From SZUA-309 sp965230005 (lineage in GTDB: Bacteria; Pseudomonadota; Gammaproteobacteria; Pseudomonadales; Azotimanducaceae): a stretch of DNA of 64,000 nucleotides. Where the stretch lies: positions 62,001 to 126,000 of the forward strand of contig OZ245934.1 of the NCBI GenBank assembly GCA_965230005.1. Reading direction: 5' to 3'. Position numbers and translations under genes: made by a program. Each line of letters begins with the position of its first letter. Positions within the stretch are counted from its first letter, which is position 1. Below, in pieces: positions 51,903 to 61,033 of the stretch. The notes beneath the pieces were generated by a model, which saw only the letters and a list, made by a program, of their open reading frames with translations, searched no databases and was not told where the DNA came from.

Positions 51903-53120
51903 ATGAGCGAAGAGGACGACTATCTGTTCGCGGGGTTGAAGGTGCTCGACGTCGGTACCTGGATCGCGGGACCCGTGGCCGGCACCATGCTCGCCGACTT
52001 CGGTGCGGAGGTGATCAAAGTCGAGATGCCTGGCGTGGGTGATGCCTACCGGATGCTCTCGGCGCTGCCGATGTTTCCCGATGCGGATGAGAACTACATG
52101 TGGCACATGGATGCGCGCAACAAACGCAGTCTGTCGCTGAATCTGAAGCGCCCGGAAGGTTTGAAAATTCTCCATGAGCTCATCCGGGGCTGCGATGTCT
52201 ACATCACCAACCATCCGCTGCCGATGCGCCGGGCGCTGAAGCTCAACTATGAGGATCTGAAACCGCTCAATGAACGGATGATCTACGCCTCGCTCACCGC
52301 CTACGGCGAAGAGGGGCCGGACCGGGACCGGGAAGGCTTCGATCTGGTGGCTTACTGGGCCCGCACGGGCCTCATGGATCTGGTCCGCACGGGTGATGCG
52401 GAACCCGCACAATCACTCCCCGGCATGGGGGATCATCCGTCGGCGGTGGCCCTCTATGCGGCCATCGTGACGGCACTCCTCAAGCGCGAGCGCACGGGGC
52501 AGGGCGGCCGGGTGCACACATCGCTGCTGGCCAACGGCCTCTGGTCTGCCTCCTGCATTGCCCAGGGCGGCTTTGCCGGCGGCACCTTCGACGGCTTCCG
52601 CGCGGCCCGGCAGGCGCCCGCCTTCGCCCGGAACCTCTACGAGACGCGGGACAAGCGCTGGCTGCAGTTCAACATGATCCGCACCCCGGAAGAGGTGGCA
52701 CAGCTCCTCACGGTGGTGGGTCTCGGCGGCCTCCTCGACGACGAGCGCTTTGCCACCGCGGAAGGGCGCGCAGCCCATGGTGAGCTGCTCGTGCAGCTGC
52801 TCAAGGACCTGATCGGTGAACGGGATTCCGATGAATGGACCCGTATCTTCGATGCGGAGGGGATCAACGCAAGCCGCATGGGGGTGATCGAAGAACTGGT
52901 CACTGACGAGCAGGTGCTCGTGAACGACATGGTGGTGCCGCCCCGGGACGGTGACGTCAACATGCCCTACGTGATCAACCATCCGGTGAAAGTCGATTCC
53001 GTGGCGCAGGTCGGGCCGAAGCGGGCGCCGGAGCTCGGCGAGCACACGACAGAAATCCTCGCGGAGCTGGGCTACGGCGAGGCGGACATTGCAGAACTGA
53101 GAGAAAAGGGGGTTTTATGA
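51903..53120 (+). CDS. Type III CoA-transferase (CaiB/BaiF family) 2
   Basis: The product is 405 residues. FAGLKVLDVGTWIAGPVAGTMLADFGAEVIKVEMPG is the conserved opening; the catalytic Asp is expected in SLPGMGDHPSAVAL. DEWTRIFDAEGINASRMGVIEELVTDEQV and PELGEHTTEILAELGYGEADI match the C-terminal part. The crotonase gene that follows starts 4 bases before its stop (ATGA), a coupled operon that may activate and then isomerise one acid. The substrate is unknown. Confidence 0.92.
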   Translation: MSEEDDYLFAGLKVLDVGTWIAGPVAGTMLADFGAEVIKVEMPGVGDAYRMLSALPMFPDADENYMWHMDARNKRSLSLNLKRPEGLKILHELIRGCDVYITNHPLPMRRALKLNYEDLKPLNERMIYASLTAYGEEGPDRDREGFDLVAYWARTGLMDLVRTGDAEPAQSLPGMGDHPSAVALYAAIVTALLKRERTGQGGRVHTSLLANGLWSASCIAQGGFAGGTFDGFRAARQAPAFARNLYETRDKRWLQFNMIRTPEEVAQLLTVVGLGGLLDDERFATAEGRAAHGELLVQLLKDLIGERDSDEWTRIFDAEGINASRMGVIEELVTDEQVLVNDMVVPPRDGDVNMPYVINHPVKVDSVAQVGPKRAPELGEHTTEILAELGYGEADIAELREKGVL

Positions 53121-53962
53121 ATCACGACTACACGCGCCTGGCGCTCACCGTGGAGGCGGGCGTCGCCACGCTCACGCTCAATCAGCCCGACGAATACAAT
53201 CGCATGCCGGCCGCGTTCTGGGACGAGTTCCCGGCGGCGCTGACGGCGCTCGATGCAACCGGCGACGTGCGCGCCCTCGTCATTGCGTCCACAGGCAAAC
53301 ACTTTTCTGCGGGCATGGACCTCTCCGTCTTTACGGATGCAAGGGGCCCGGAGCTCGAGCGTGGCCGGGCCGGCGAGGCGGCCCGCCGGCGCCTGGCCGG
53401 CCTCCAGGGGGTGTTCAGTGCCCTGGAGTCCGTTCGTATGCCGGTCCTCGCCGCCGTGCAGGGCGGCTGCGTTGGGGGCGGGGTGGATCTGGTTGCGGCC
53501 TGCGACATGCGCTACTGCACCGATGACGCCTTTTTCTGCGTGCAGGAGATCAACATTGGTCTGGCCGCCGATGTCGGAACGCTGCAGCGGCTCCCTCGGC
53601 TCATCCCCGAAGGCCTCATGCGTGAGCTCGCCTATACGGGTCGCCGCCTCACGGCACCGGAGGCGCTCAGCGCGGGTCTCGTAAACGCGACCTTCGAGAC
53701 CCAGGAGACCATGCTCGAAGCGGTATCGGAACTCGCCCGGGAGATCGCCACAAAGTCGCCGCTCGCCATCAGCAGCACGAAACACCTGCTCAACTATGGT
53801 CGGGACCACAGCATTCAGGAGACCCTCGACTATCAACAGCTCTGGATGGGTGCCGTGCCGCAGGGGGGCGAAATGGCCACTTACTTCAAAGCCCGGGCCG
53901 AGGGCAAGGAGCCTGTCTACGATAACCTGGCCCCGCGGGAAGGATCCGGCCTGCTTTCGTGA
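53117..53962 (+). CDS. Crotonase family, delta3,5-delta2,4-dienoyl-CoA isomerase-like
   Basis: The product is 281 residues. STGKHFSAGMDLSVF and QGGCVGGGVDLVAACDMRY are family motifs. VQEINIGLAADVGTLQRLPRL reproduces the eukaryotic dienoyl-CoA isomerase block, with Glu and Asp acids in position. That enzyme moves double bonds of odd-unsaturated dienoyl-CoAs during beta-oxidation. It is coupled to the CoA-transferase by ATGA. The assignment of subtype is stronger than for the other two crotonases. Confidence 0.82.
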   Translation: MNHDYTRLALTVEAGVATLTLNQPDEYNRMPAAFWDEFPAALTALDATGDVRALVIASTGKHFSAGMDLSVFTDARGPELERGRAGEAARRRLAGLQGVFSALESVRMPVLAAVQGGCVGGGVDLVAACDMRYCTDDAFFCVQEINIGLAADVGTLQRLPRLIPEGLMRELAYTGRRLTAPEALSAGLVNATFETQETMLEAVSELAREIATKSPLAISSTKHLLNYGRDHSIQETLDYQQLWMGAVPQGGEMATYFKARAEGKEPVYDNLAPREGSGLLS

Positions 53963-54040
53963 TTGCCGTCACTTCTGGCGCGTTCAGCATGGGATCTGGC
54001 TGTCTGTCGGACCGGCTGCTGGGGAGGCAGGTGCTACCAT

Positions 54041-55561
54041 ATGCAGGTGATGCAACGCAGTAACCGGTCATCCCGCTCCATCTACCTTTCCGAAGAGAAC
54101 GCCGGCTGGCACTTGCGCTGGCGAAGCGTGGTCGTGCTGGGCTTGCTGTTCTGCCTCGGGGCCTGTGGCGGGGGCGGCGGCTCCGGCGCTGGCAGCGGTC
54201 CCGGTGGGACTGTCAGCAGCCAGGCGTTTCCCGCTCCGCATTCGCAGTGCTCCCTCAGTGAGGCCAGGGAAGACGTCCTGGCGATCTTCGAGGATCTGTA
54301 TTTCTTCAACACGGAAGCGGCCCAGGTTGCCAAATACGCGGATATCCGGGCGAATCTGTCCGCCTATGGGTCCGTCGACGCGCTGCTCGACGATCTGCGT
54401 TTCGGCCCGGACAGCAGCCGTGGCTTCACCTACTTCTCGACTGTCGAAGAGGTGGAGCAGTTCTTCACGGCGGGGGAGTTCTTCGGCTTCGGGTTCAGTG
54501 TGGGTATCGATCCCACGAGCGCCTGGCGGCTGATTGACGTTTTCGGAGACTCACCCGCTGACCGCGCCGGCATGAGCCGGGGGGATACGCTGCTGACAGT
54601 GAACGGCGTGGCGACGAGCGGTCTGGAACTGAACAATCCCGACACTTTCGGCCCGCCGGATTCGGGTGTGCAACGCACGATCCGCTTCCGAAAACCGGAC
54701 GGCACGGAAGCGGAGGTGACGCTCACGAAAACCACCGTGGGTATCGATCCAGTGCCGCCGAGTCGGGTCCGCGTATTCGAAGTCGGTGGCCGCTACGTCG
54801 GTTACCTGTTCTTCCGCACCTTCATCTCTGACGCCGACGCGCTGCTGCGTTCGGCCATGGCGGAACTGCAGGCCCAGGCAGTGGCCCTCGGTGGCATTGG
54901 TATCGACGACCTGGTCGTCGATCTCCGCTACAACGGCGGAGGGCTCGTCGGCACCGCGGAAGTCATGGGGTCGCTCATGGCGGGTAATGCGCGCGCCGGT
55001 CAGGTGTTCTTCTCCTATGAATACAACGATCTCGTCACCACCCAGTTCGGCGACCCGAACAACGACGTGCGCCGCTTCAGCGTCGAGACCGAGGCCCTCG
55101 AGGGGCTCGAGAGCGTTTACTACATCACCGATCAGGCCAGCGCCTCAGCAAGCGAACTCCTGATCAGCGGCCTTGAACCCTACATGACGCGATCCGTGAC
55201 GCTCGGGGCCCGCACCTTCGGTAAACCCGTCGGTCAGTGGGGCATCGAGTATTGCAATGACTCCATGGTGCTCTTCGTCGTGACCTTCCGTACCGTCAAC
55301 AGCCTGGGTGAGGGCGACTACTATTCCGGCATTCCCGTGAACTGTGTGGTTGCCGACGACTGGGACAATCTCCTCGGTGACCCCGCCGAAGGGCGTCTTG
55401 CGGCCGCTCTGGACGACATCGAAACGAACGGTGGCCGGTGCCTGCCGGCGCAGCCGGTGATGCGCGCGGCGGCGCAGAGTCTGAGCGGCGCGCCCATCGT
55501 CGAGCTGCCGGAACCCATCATGGGCGCGAGCCTTGCCGGAAAGCTGCTGAACGCCCACTGA
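54041..55561 (+). CDS. S41-family (C-terminal processing) serine protease, lipoprotein
   Basis: The product is about 506 residues from the ATG at 54041; the TTG frame from 53963 adds an unlikely leader. The lipobox LGAC (Cys42) is followed by a Gly-rich spacer. A PDZ-like domain is seen in GFGFSVGID and DSPADRAGMSRGDTLLTVNG. The catalytic domain has DDLVVDLRYNGGGLVGT and the Ser in ASASASELLISGLEP. The Ctp-type Lys is expected further on, near GARTFGKPVGQ. Likely a periplasmic or outer-membrane peptidase. Substrate unknown. Confidence 0.88.
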   Translation: MQVMQRSNRSSRSIYLSEENAGWHLRWRSVVVLGLLFCLGACGGGGGSGAGSGPGGTVSSQAFPAPHSQCSLSEAREDVLAIFEDLYFFNTEAAQVAKYADIRANLSAYGSVDALLDDLRFGPDSSRGFTYFSTVEEVEQFFTAGEFFGFGFSVGIDPTSAWRLIDVFGDSPADRAGMSRGDTLLTVNGVATSGLELNNPDTFGPPDSGVQRTIRFRKPDGTEAEVTLTKTTVGIDPVPPSRVRVFEVGGRYVGYLFFRTFISDADALLRSAMAELQAQAVALGGIGIDDLVVDLRYNGGGLVGTAEVMGSLMAGNARAGQVFFSYEYNDLVTTQFGDPNNDVRRFSVETEALEGLESVYYITDQASASASELLISGLEPYMTRSVTLGARTFGKPVGQWGIEYCNDSMVLFVVTFRTVNSLGEGDYYSGIPVNCVVADDWDNLLGDPAEGRLAAALDDIETNGGRCLPAQPVMRAAAQSLSGAPIVELPEPIMGASLAGKLLNAH

Positions 55562-55665
55562 GTACCCGCGGCGCGCGCCGCCGCAGCACGTCCTGGATCT
55601 CGCGCTCAGCGCAGGGATCGGCTAGCCTTCCGCACTTCCTGTTTTCAGCCGAGACCGATCCACCC

Positions 55666-57024
55666 ATGCCAACGATCACCCGACTGCTGCTGGCAGCGCT
55701 GCTGCTTGTTCCTTTCACAGATGCCCTGGCCCGGGCGCTGCCGGAAACCCGCCCGGATCGGGTGGGCCTCGATCCCGAGCGTCTCGAACGGATCGACGAG
55801 CACATGCTGCAGGCCGTCGACGATGGTGTGATGGTCGGCGGTCTGGCGATGATCGCGCGGAACGGCCGCGTCGCTTACAGCCAGACCTGGGGGGAGAAAG
55901 ATCGGGAAGCCGGTCGCGCCATGACGGAAGACACGATTTTCCGCATCTACTCCATGAGCAAGCCCATTACCGGGGTCGCGCTGATGATGCTCTACGAAGA
56001 GGGCAAGTTCTTCCTGAACGATCCTGTGGCGAAGTACATCCCGGAGCTGGCGGACCTTCAAGTCGCGCTCTCGACGGCCGACGGCCGCAACACGCGCATC
56101 GTCTCCGACGGTACCCAGAGCCGTACCATTGGTGACGGGGACGAAAACCTCGCCGGCCAGACCCGGGCTCCGGGCCGGCAGCCGACGGTACGCGATCTCC
56201 TCAAGCACACGGCAGGGTTCACCTACGGCGTCTTCGGCAACACGGAGGTCGATCAGGCCTATCGCGAGGCGGGCATCCTGTTCGGGCACCCGGATCTCCA
56301 GGATTTCGTCGCCAAGCTCGGTCAGGTGCCGCTCCAGTACGAACCGGGAACACGCTGGCACTACAGCGTGTCCGTGGACGTACAGGGACGCCTCGTCGAA
56401 GTGCTCTCCGGCATGCGCTTCGGCGAATTCCTGGAAACGCGGCTCTTCGAGCCCCTCGGCATGGTTGATACGAGCTTTGTGGTGCCCGCAGAAAAAATGC
56501 CGCGGCTGGCGCAGCTCTACAGTCCCGAAGGGACGGGAGAAGGGGCCAGCGCGTTTCTGACGCGGTCCGCGTCGACGAAGCTCGTGGTGGCAGCCCCGGA
56601 GGTCAGCGCCGGCTATATGGAAGGCGCCACCTTCGAAAGCGGCGGTGGTGGGCTCGTCTCCACGGCGGCCGACTATCTGCGCTTTTCTCAGATGATGCTG
56701 AACGGCGGCGAGCTCGACGGCGTGCGCATTCTGTCGCCGAAGACCGTAGAGCTCATGACCACGAACCATCTGGGCGAGCTGCAGATGGGCTTCGGCCGCA
56801 CGGGCGTTGGTTTCGGGCTCGGATTTGCCGTCGCCCTCGATCAGGGCGACATCGGCGAGATCGGCTCGCCGGGCGAGTACAACTGGGGCGGGGCTGCGGG
56901 AACGCGCTTCTGGATCGACCCGGAGGAAGAGCTCATCGGCGTGTTCATGGTGCAGAGCATTCCACACCGCACGCGGCTCGCCGATCAGTTCAAGGTGCTC
57001 ACCTATCAAGCGATCGTCGAGTAA
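55666..57024 (+). CDS. Serine hydrolase, beta-lactamase-like (EstB/class C type)
   Basis: The product is 452 residues from the ATG at 55666, with a signal peptide (LLLAALLLVPFTDALA). The catalytic SxxK is SMSK (Ser96, Lys99). The Tyr motif is WHYSVSVDVQGRLVE (Y-S-V replacing Y-x-N, as in many esterases). A late GGAAGTRFWID segment is the probable third motif. The upstream frame to 55438 overlaps the S41 gene and is not needed. Probably a secreted esterase or amide hydrolase rather than an antibiotic lactamase. Confidence 0.87.
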   Translation: MPTITRLLLAALLLVPFTDALARALPETRPDRVGLDPERLERIDEHMLQAVDDGVMVGGLAMIARNGRVAYSQTWGEKDREAGRAMTEDTIFRIYSMSKPITGVALMMLYEEGKFFLNDPVAKYIPELADLQVALSTADGRNTRIVSDGTQSRTIGDGDENLAGQTRAPGRQPTVRDLLKHTAGFTYGVFGNTEVDQAYREAGILFGHPDLQDFVAKLGQVPLQYEPGTRWHYSVSVDVQGRLVEVLSGMRFGEFLETRLFEPLGMVDTSFVVPAEKMPRLAQLYSPEGTGEGASAFLTRSASTKLVVAAPEVSAGYMEGATFESGGGGLVSTAADYLRFSQMMLNGGELDGVRILSPKTVELMTTNHLGELQMGFGRTGVGFGLGFAVALDQGDIGEIGSPGEYNWGGAAGTRFWIDPEEELIGVFMVQSIPHRTRLADQFKVLTYQAIVE

Positions 57025-57085
57025 CCGCGCTACCCGTCAAGCGGCCGCCGCCGGCAGGTCCCCTCTTCGCCGGCTTGGTCGTGGG

Positions 57086-58318
57086 GTGTGTACTGCACTC
57101 CTGACGGCCCTTTTCAGTGGTGTCGCTCCGCCGGCGGTCAGCGGCGACTCCCAGCCCCGTGACGCCGCGGGCCGTCTCTATGCGGGCGTTGCCGAGCGGC
57201 TTGGTCATATGCAGGCCGTCGCAGCCTATAAGTGGCGGCAACAGCTGCCTGTAGAGGACCTAGATCGGGAAGCAGTCGTCATTGCCGATGCGGTTGCTGC
57301 CGCCCTGGCGGCTGGCCTCGAGCCGGAGGGTGCCCGCCGTTTCTTCGAAGTGCAGATCGAAGCCGCGAAAGACGTTCAGCGCCGCTGGATGGACCGCTGG
57401 CAGCAGGGGGAGGGCCTTCCCGCAGAGACCGTGTCGCTCAAAGACACACGAGCCAGGCTGACAGCGCTCGGTGACCGGATCCTCGTCCTCGCCGGGGCGG
57501 AGCGGCTGGTCCACGAATGGTCCCGCTTTGAGGCAGGGCTGGCGCCTTTGCCGCTGAACGACGCCCGCAAACGGGAGCTCTTTGAAGCGCTGCTGGCCCT
57601 GGAACCCTTTCCGGATCGCCTCACCCAGATACAGAGCACCGGTGTATTGCGAGTGGGGACTACCGGCGACTATGCGCCTTTTTCGCTGACAGCCGACGGG
57701 CAGCAGTTCCGGGGTATCGACATCGATCTGGCGGAGAATCTGGCAGAGGCGCTCGGTGTTGCGCTGAAACTCGTGCAGACGAGCTGGCCAACGCTCACGG
57801 AAGATCTCCTGGGCGGGCGCTACGATGTGGCGATGAGTGGGGTGTCACGAACGCTGGCGCGGGCGAGGGTGGGGCATCTCTCTTCACCTTACTATGTGGG
57901 CGGCAAAGCGGCGATCGCGCGCTGCGAAGACCGGGTCCGGTTCCAGAGTCTGGCGGCCATTGATCATCCCGACGTGCGCATCATCGTCAATCCCGGCGGT
58001 ACCAACGAAGCCTTCGTGGACACCCACATCAAACAGGCGCAGAAAGTGCTGCACGAGGACAACCGGACCATCTTCGACGCCATCCTGGCCGGGGCTGGCG
58101 ACGTCATGATTACCGACCAGATCGAGGTCCGGTTGCAGGCTCGCAAGAAGCCGGGGCTATGCGGCACAATAGAGAAACCGCTGACCTATCAGGAGAAAGG
58201 TTTTCTGATGCCGGCGGACTCGGCGCTCTCGACCTTCGTCAACACCTGGCTGGCGTTGCGGAAGGCCGATGGGACCGTGGAACGAACGATCGAGGAACAC
58301 CTGAGCCAGACGCCATGA
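57086..58318 (+). CDS. Periplasmic bifunctional chorismate mutase (AroQ-gamma) / cyclohexadienyl dehydratase (PheC-like)
   Basis: About 410 residues from the GTG at 57086; a basic segment upstream (RSPLRRLGRG) could extend the signal peptide but has no standard start. Residues 28-105 (RLYAGVAERLGHMQAVAAYKW, LPVEDLDRE, RFFEVQIEAAKDVQ) match exported AroQ-gamma chorismate mutases. The rest (GVLRVGTTGDYAPFSL, GIDIDLAENLAEALG, SGVSRTLARARVGHLS) is a periplasmic-binding-protein fold as in PheC. Together they would convert chorismate via prephenate to phenylpyruvate outside the cytoplasm. It overlaps the DUF2946 gene by ATGA. Both domains appear intact; catalytic residues were not all checked. Confidence 0.85.
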   Translation: MCTALLTALFSGVAPPAVSGDSQPRDAAGRLYAGVAERLGHMQAVAAYKWRQQLPVEDLDREAVVIADAVAAALAAGLEPEGARRFFEVQIEAAKDVQRRWMDRWQQGEGLPAETVSLKDTRARLTALGDRILVLAGAERLVHEWSRFEAGLAPLPLNDARKRELFEALLALEPFPDRLTQIQSTGVLRVGTTGDYAPFSLTADGQQFRGIDIDLAENLAEALGVALKLVQTSWPTLTEDLLGGRYDVAMSGVSRTLARARVGHLSSPYYVGGKAAIARCEDRVRFQSLAAIDHPDVRIIVNPGGTNEAFVDTHIKQAQKVLHEDNRTIFDAILAGAGDVMITDQIEVRLQARKKPGLCGTIEKPLTYQEKGFLMPADSALSTFVNTWLALRKADGTVERTIEEHLSQTP

Positions 58319-58716
58319 GAGGCAGCAAAGCCGCCATGAGCAGCCAGGGCCGCGCCGCCGTCGCGGCCTTTGCCTTTGCCCTCGTACTGCAGAGTCTTGC
58401 TCCGCCAGGCTATATGGCGGGCAGCATCGAGGATGGCTGGCCCGTCGTACTCTGCCCGGAAGGGCTGCCATCGGCTTTCCTCGGCCACGCGCACCATCAT
58501 CACGAACATAAGAAGGCCGATGTCCGCCCGGACATGAGCCTCGATGGACATTGCCCGCTCGGCGGCATGCTCGATGCCACTGCCGAGCTCGACGCTCAGG
58601 CCCTGCAAGCGGCCAGCAACAGCACGTCGATTGGCGGCGTTCAGGACTATGGGCCGCCGCTGCTGCAGCGACGCACGACACCGCGGAATCCTCGCGCCCC
58701 CCCTTTCCCGGCCTGA
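58315..58716 (+). CDS. DUF2946-like His-rich secreted protein
   Basis: The product is 133 residues from the ATG at 58315, overlapping the previous stop. A membrane or signal segment (AAVAAFAFALVLQSLAPPGYM) precedes VLCPEG, a His-rich AHHHHEHKK and HCPLGG. LAPPGYM, the CP pairs and the His cluster are typical of DUF2946 proteins, often beside copper-related TonB receptors. A metal (copper) role is inferred from the His cluster and from the receptor 70 bases downstream. No function is proven. Confidence 0.78.
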   Translation: MRGSKAAMSSQGRAAVAAFAFALVLQSLAPPGYMAGSIEDGWPVVLCPEGLPSAFLGHAHHHHEHKKADVRPDMSLDGHCPLGGMLDATAELDAQALQAASNSTSIGGVQDYGPPLLQRRTTPRNPRAPPFPA

Positions 58717-58786
58717 CACCAGCAACACACGTTTACTGTCAGTAACTCCGGTCGCGCCCGGCGCGTCCGGCACAACGGGATCAAAC

Positions 58787-60913
58787 ATGAAAACGAAATT
58801 CATGCCCGCGATCAGCCGACCGCTGCTGATCGCACCTGCGCTTGCCCTTGCGAGCAGTCCGGCCAACGCTGAGGTCGCGGAGCAGGCATCCGACACCGCG
58901 GGCGCCCGCGAAGACGCGGTTTACATCGAAGAGATGGTGGTGATCGGCGAGGCAGACCGCCGCATCTACGACCTGGCGGAAACGCTGGACATCACCCCCG
59001 ACTCGGCACAGCTCCTGAAGCGGGCCGTGGGGGCCAACGTGGTCAGTAATGGCCCCTTGAGCGGCATGGCGCAGTATCGGGGGATGTCGCGCATGCGGGT
59101 GAGCTCACGCATCAACGGTCAGGTCATCAGCCCCGGTGGGCCGAACTGGATGGATCCGCCGCTGTCCTACGCGCCGGCCGCGCATCTCGAGTCGCTGGAA
59201 GTGCATCGGGGCATCGCCTCGGTGGGTGCAGGCATGGAAACCATCGGCGGTGTTGTTGATGCCAATACCTGGCAGGGAGACTTCAGCGACGACGGGCCCG
59301 ATGTGCAGGGACGGCTTCGCGCCGGCGCCCATTCCGTCAACGAGGCGAGTCTCCTCTCCGGCGCCCTCGTTGTGGCGAACGAAAATCATCGCCTCAAGCT
59401 TTCCGGGCTCACGGAGCAGGCGGATGATGCGGAGTTTGCCGATGGCTTCATCGTGCCAACGGAATACCGCCGCGATCGCTTTGATATCGGCTACGGCTTC
59501 CGCACGGGCGCCCACAGCCTGCAGCTCGACTACGGCCGCAATGAAACCGGTGATGCCGGCACGCCAGCCCTGCCCATGGACATCGAGTACATCGAATCCG
59601 ATCTCGGCGGCATCACCTATCGTTTTGCCGGCGAGCGGACGGCGCTCACAGGGCGGCTGTTCGGCTCTTCCATCGACCATGGTATGAGCAACTTCCACCT
59701 TCGCCCGCCGCCGCCGTCGGAAGGCATGTACCGCCGCAATGTTACCTCGGCGGACAACGTCGGTTTTTCTCTGAGTCTCGAAGTGGACGGCTGGCGCTTC
59801 GGCGTCGACGGTCTGGACGAAGTTCACCAGTCGGACATCGACAACCCCAACAATCCGATGTTCTTCGTCACCAACTTCAACGACGCCGAGCGCCGGCTGC
59901 TCGGGGTGTTCGCGGAACGCGAGTTCGAGGTGGGCGACGCCTGGACCGTCGAGCTCGGCGCTCGCTACAACCGGGTCGAATCCGATGCCGGTGAAGTGGA
60001 TGCCACCCCGGCCGTCATGGGCATGCCGCCGGCGGTCGCACTGCGGGATGCCTTCAATGCAGCCGAACGCAGCATCACCGACAACAACGTCGATCTCGTG
60101 GCCAAGGCCCGCTACCGCTCGAGTCCGGCGCTCAGCTGGTACGCCGGCGTTGCGCAGAAAACCCGGGCGCCGAGTTACCAGGAGCGGTACCTGTGGCTGC
60201 CGCTCATGGCAACGGCAGGCCTGGCAGATGGGCGGACCTACACGGGGAACCTGGATCTCGAGTCCGAGGTCGCCCGGGAAGTCGAGCTTGGAGTCGACTT
60301 CGACAACGGCACCTTTCAGATCGCGCCCAGAGTGTTTTATCGGGACGTGAAGGACTATATCCAGGGCGCGCCGTCTTCGAACGCGGCGGCCGTTCAGTTC
60401 GTCCGGATGATGAACATGATGAACGGCACCAGTAATCCGGATCCCCTCGAGTTTCAGAACGTGGATGCGGAGATCTACGGCATCGACCTCGACTGGCGCT
60501 GGCGGCTGGCGGAGCGGTGGTCCCTGGATGGCATCCTGAACTACGTGCGTGGCACCACGGAAGACGACAACCTCTATCGGGTCGCCCCCCTGAACGGCTT
60601 CGTTGCGCTGAACTACGCCGCGAACCGCTGGGGCTTGAGTCTCGAAACGCTCTTTGCCGCCGAACAGACCCGCGTGTCCGATTTCAACGGTGAGCCGGAG
60701 ACAGACGGCTATGCAATCTGGAATTTCAGCGGCCACTGGCGCGTGAACGATAGTGTTCGGCTCTCCGCCGGCGTCGAGAATCTGGCCGACGAGGTCTATT
60801 CAGATCATCTCGGCGGCATCAACCGGGTGCGTGGGAACGAAGCCATCGCCCTGGGCGATCGGCTGCCGGGATTCGGCCGGAACTTCTTTGCGCGCTTTGA
60901 TCTGGCTTTCTGA
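58787..60913 (+). CDS. TonB-dependent receptor, copper-receptor-like
   Basis: The product is 708 residues from the ATG at 58787; a longer frame from 58544 overlaps DUF2946. A signal peptide ends ASSPANA and the plug is seen in RINGQVISPGGPNWMDPP and HRGIASVGAGMETIGGVVDAN. The barrel ends GFGRNFFARFDLAF with terminal Phe. Met-rich spots (VRMMNMMNGTS, VMGMPPAVAL, SGMAQYRGMSRM) and the plug resemble OprC/NosA-type copper receptors. With the DUF2946 gene upstream, copper uptake is the best guess. Substrate not proven. Confidence 0.82.
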   Translation: MKTKFMPAISRPLLIAPALALASSPANAEVAEQASDTAGAREDAVYIEEMVVIGEADRRIYDLAETLDITPDSAQLLKRAVGANVVSNGPLSGMAQYRGMSRMRVSSRINGQVISPGGPNWMDPPLSYAPAAHLESLEVHRGIASVGAGMETIGGVVDANTWQGDFSDDGPDVQGRLRAGAHSVNEASLLSGALVVANENHRLKLSGLTEQADDAEFADGFIVPTEYRRDRFDIGYGFRTGAHSLQLDYGRNETGDAGTPALPMDIEYIESDLGGITYRFAGERTALTGRLFGSSIDHGMSNFHLRPPPPSEGMYRRNVTSADNVGFSLSLEVDGWRFGVDGLDEVHQSDIDNPNNPMFFVTNFNDAERRLLGVFAEREFEVGDAWTVELGARYNRVESDAGEVDATPAVMGMPPAVALRDAFNAAERSITDNNVDLVAKARYRSSPALSWYAGVAQKTRAPSYQERYLWLPLMATAGLADGRTYTGNLDLESEVAREVELGVDFDNGTFQIAPRVFYRDVKDYIQGAPSSNAAAVQFVRMMNMMNGTSNPDPLEFQNVDAEIYGIDLDWRWRLAERWSLDGILNYVRGTTEDDNLYRVAPLNGFVALNYAANRWGLSLETLFAAEQTRVSDFNGEPETDGYAIWNFSGHWRVNDSVRLSAGVENLADEVYSDHLGGINRVRGNEAIALGDRLPGFGRNFFARFDLAF

Positions 60914-61033
60914 ACTCGCTTTCCGGGGGTGGGCGGTAGATTGTTTGCTGTCCGGCCCCTGGGGCACCGGTGTGCCGCGTTGTTGCATCCGTTAGACTCT
61001 TCAGCTGTATAGACCTCAAAGGCTCCTGCGACC

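Noticed and set aside
59105..60736. 543-codon minus-strand frame
   Set aside because: Antisense to the TonB receptor and rich in His/Arg as expected for a shadow frame.
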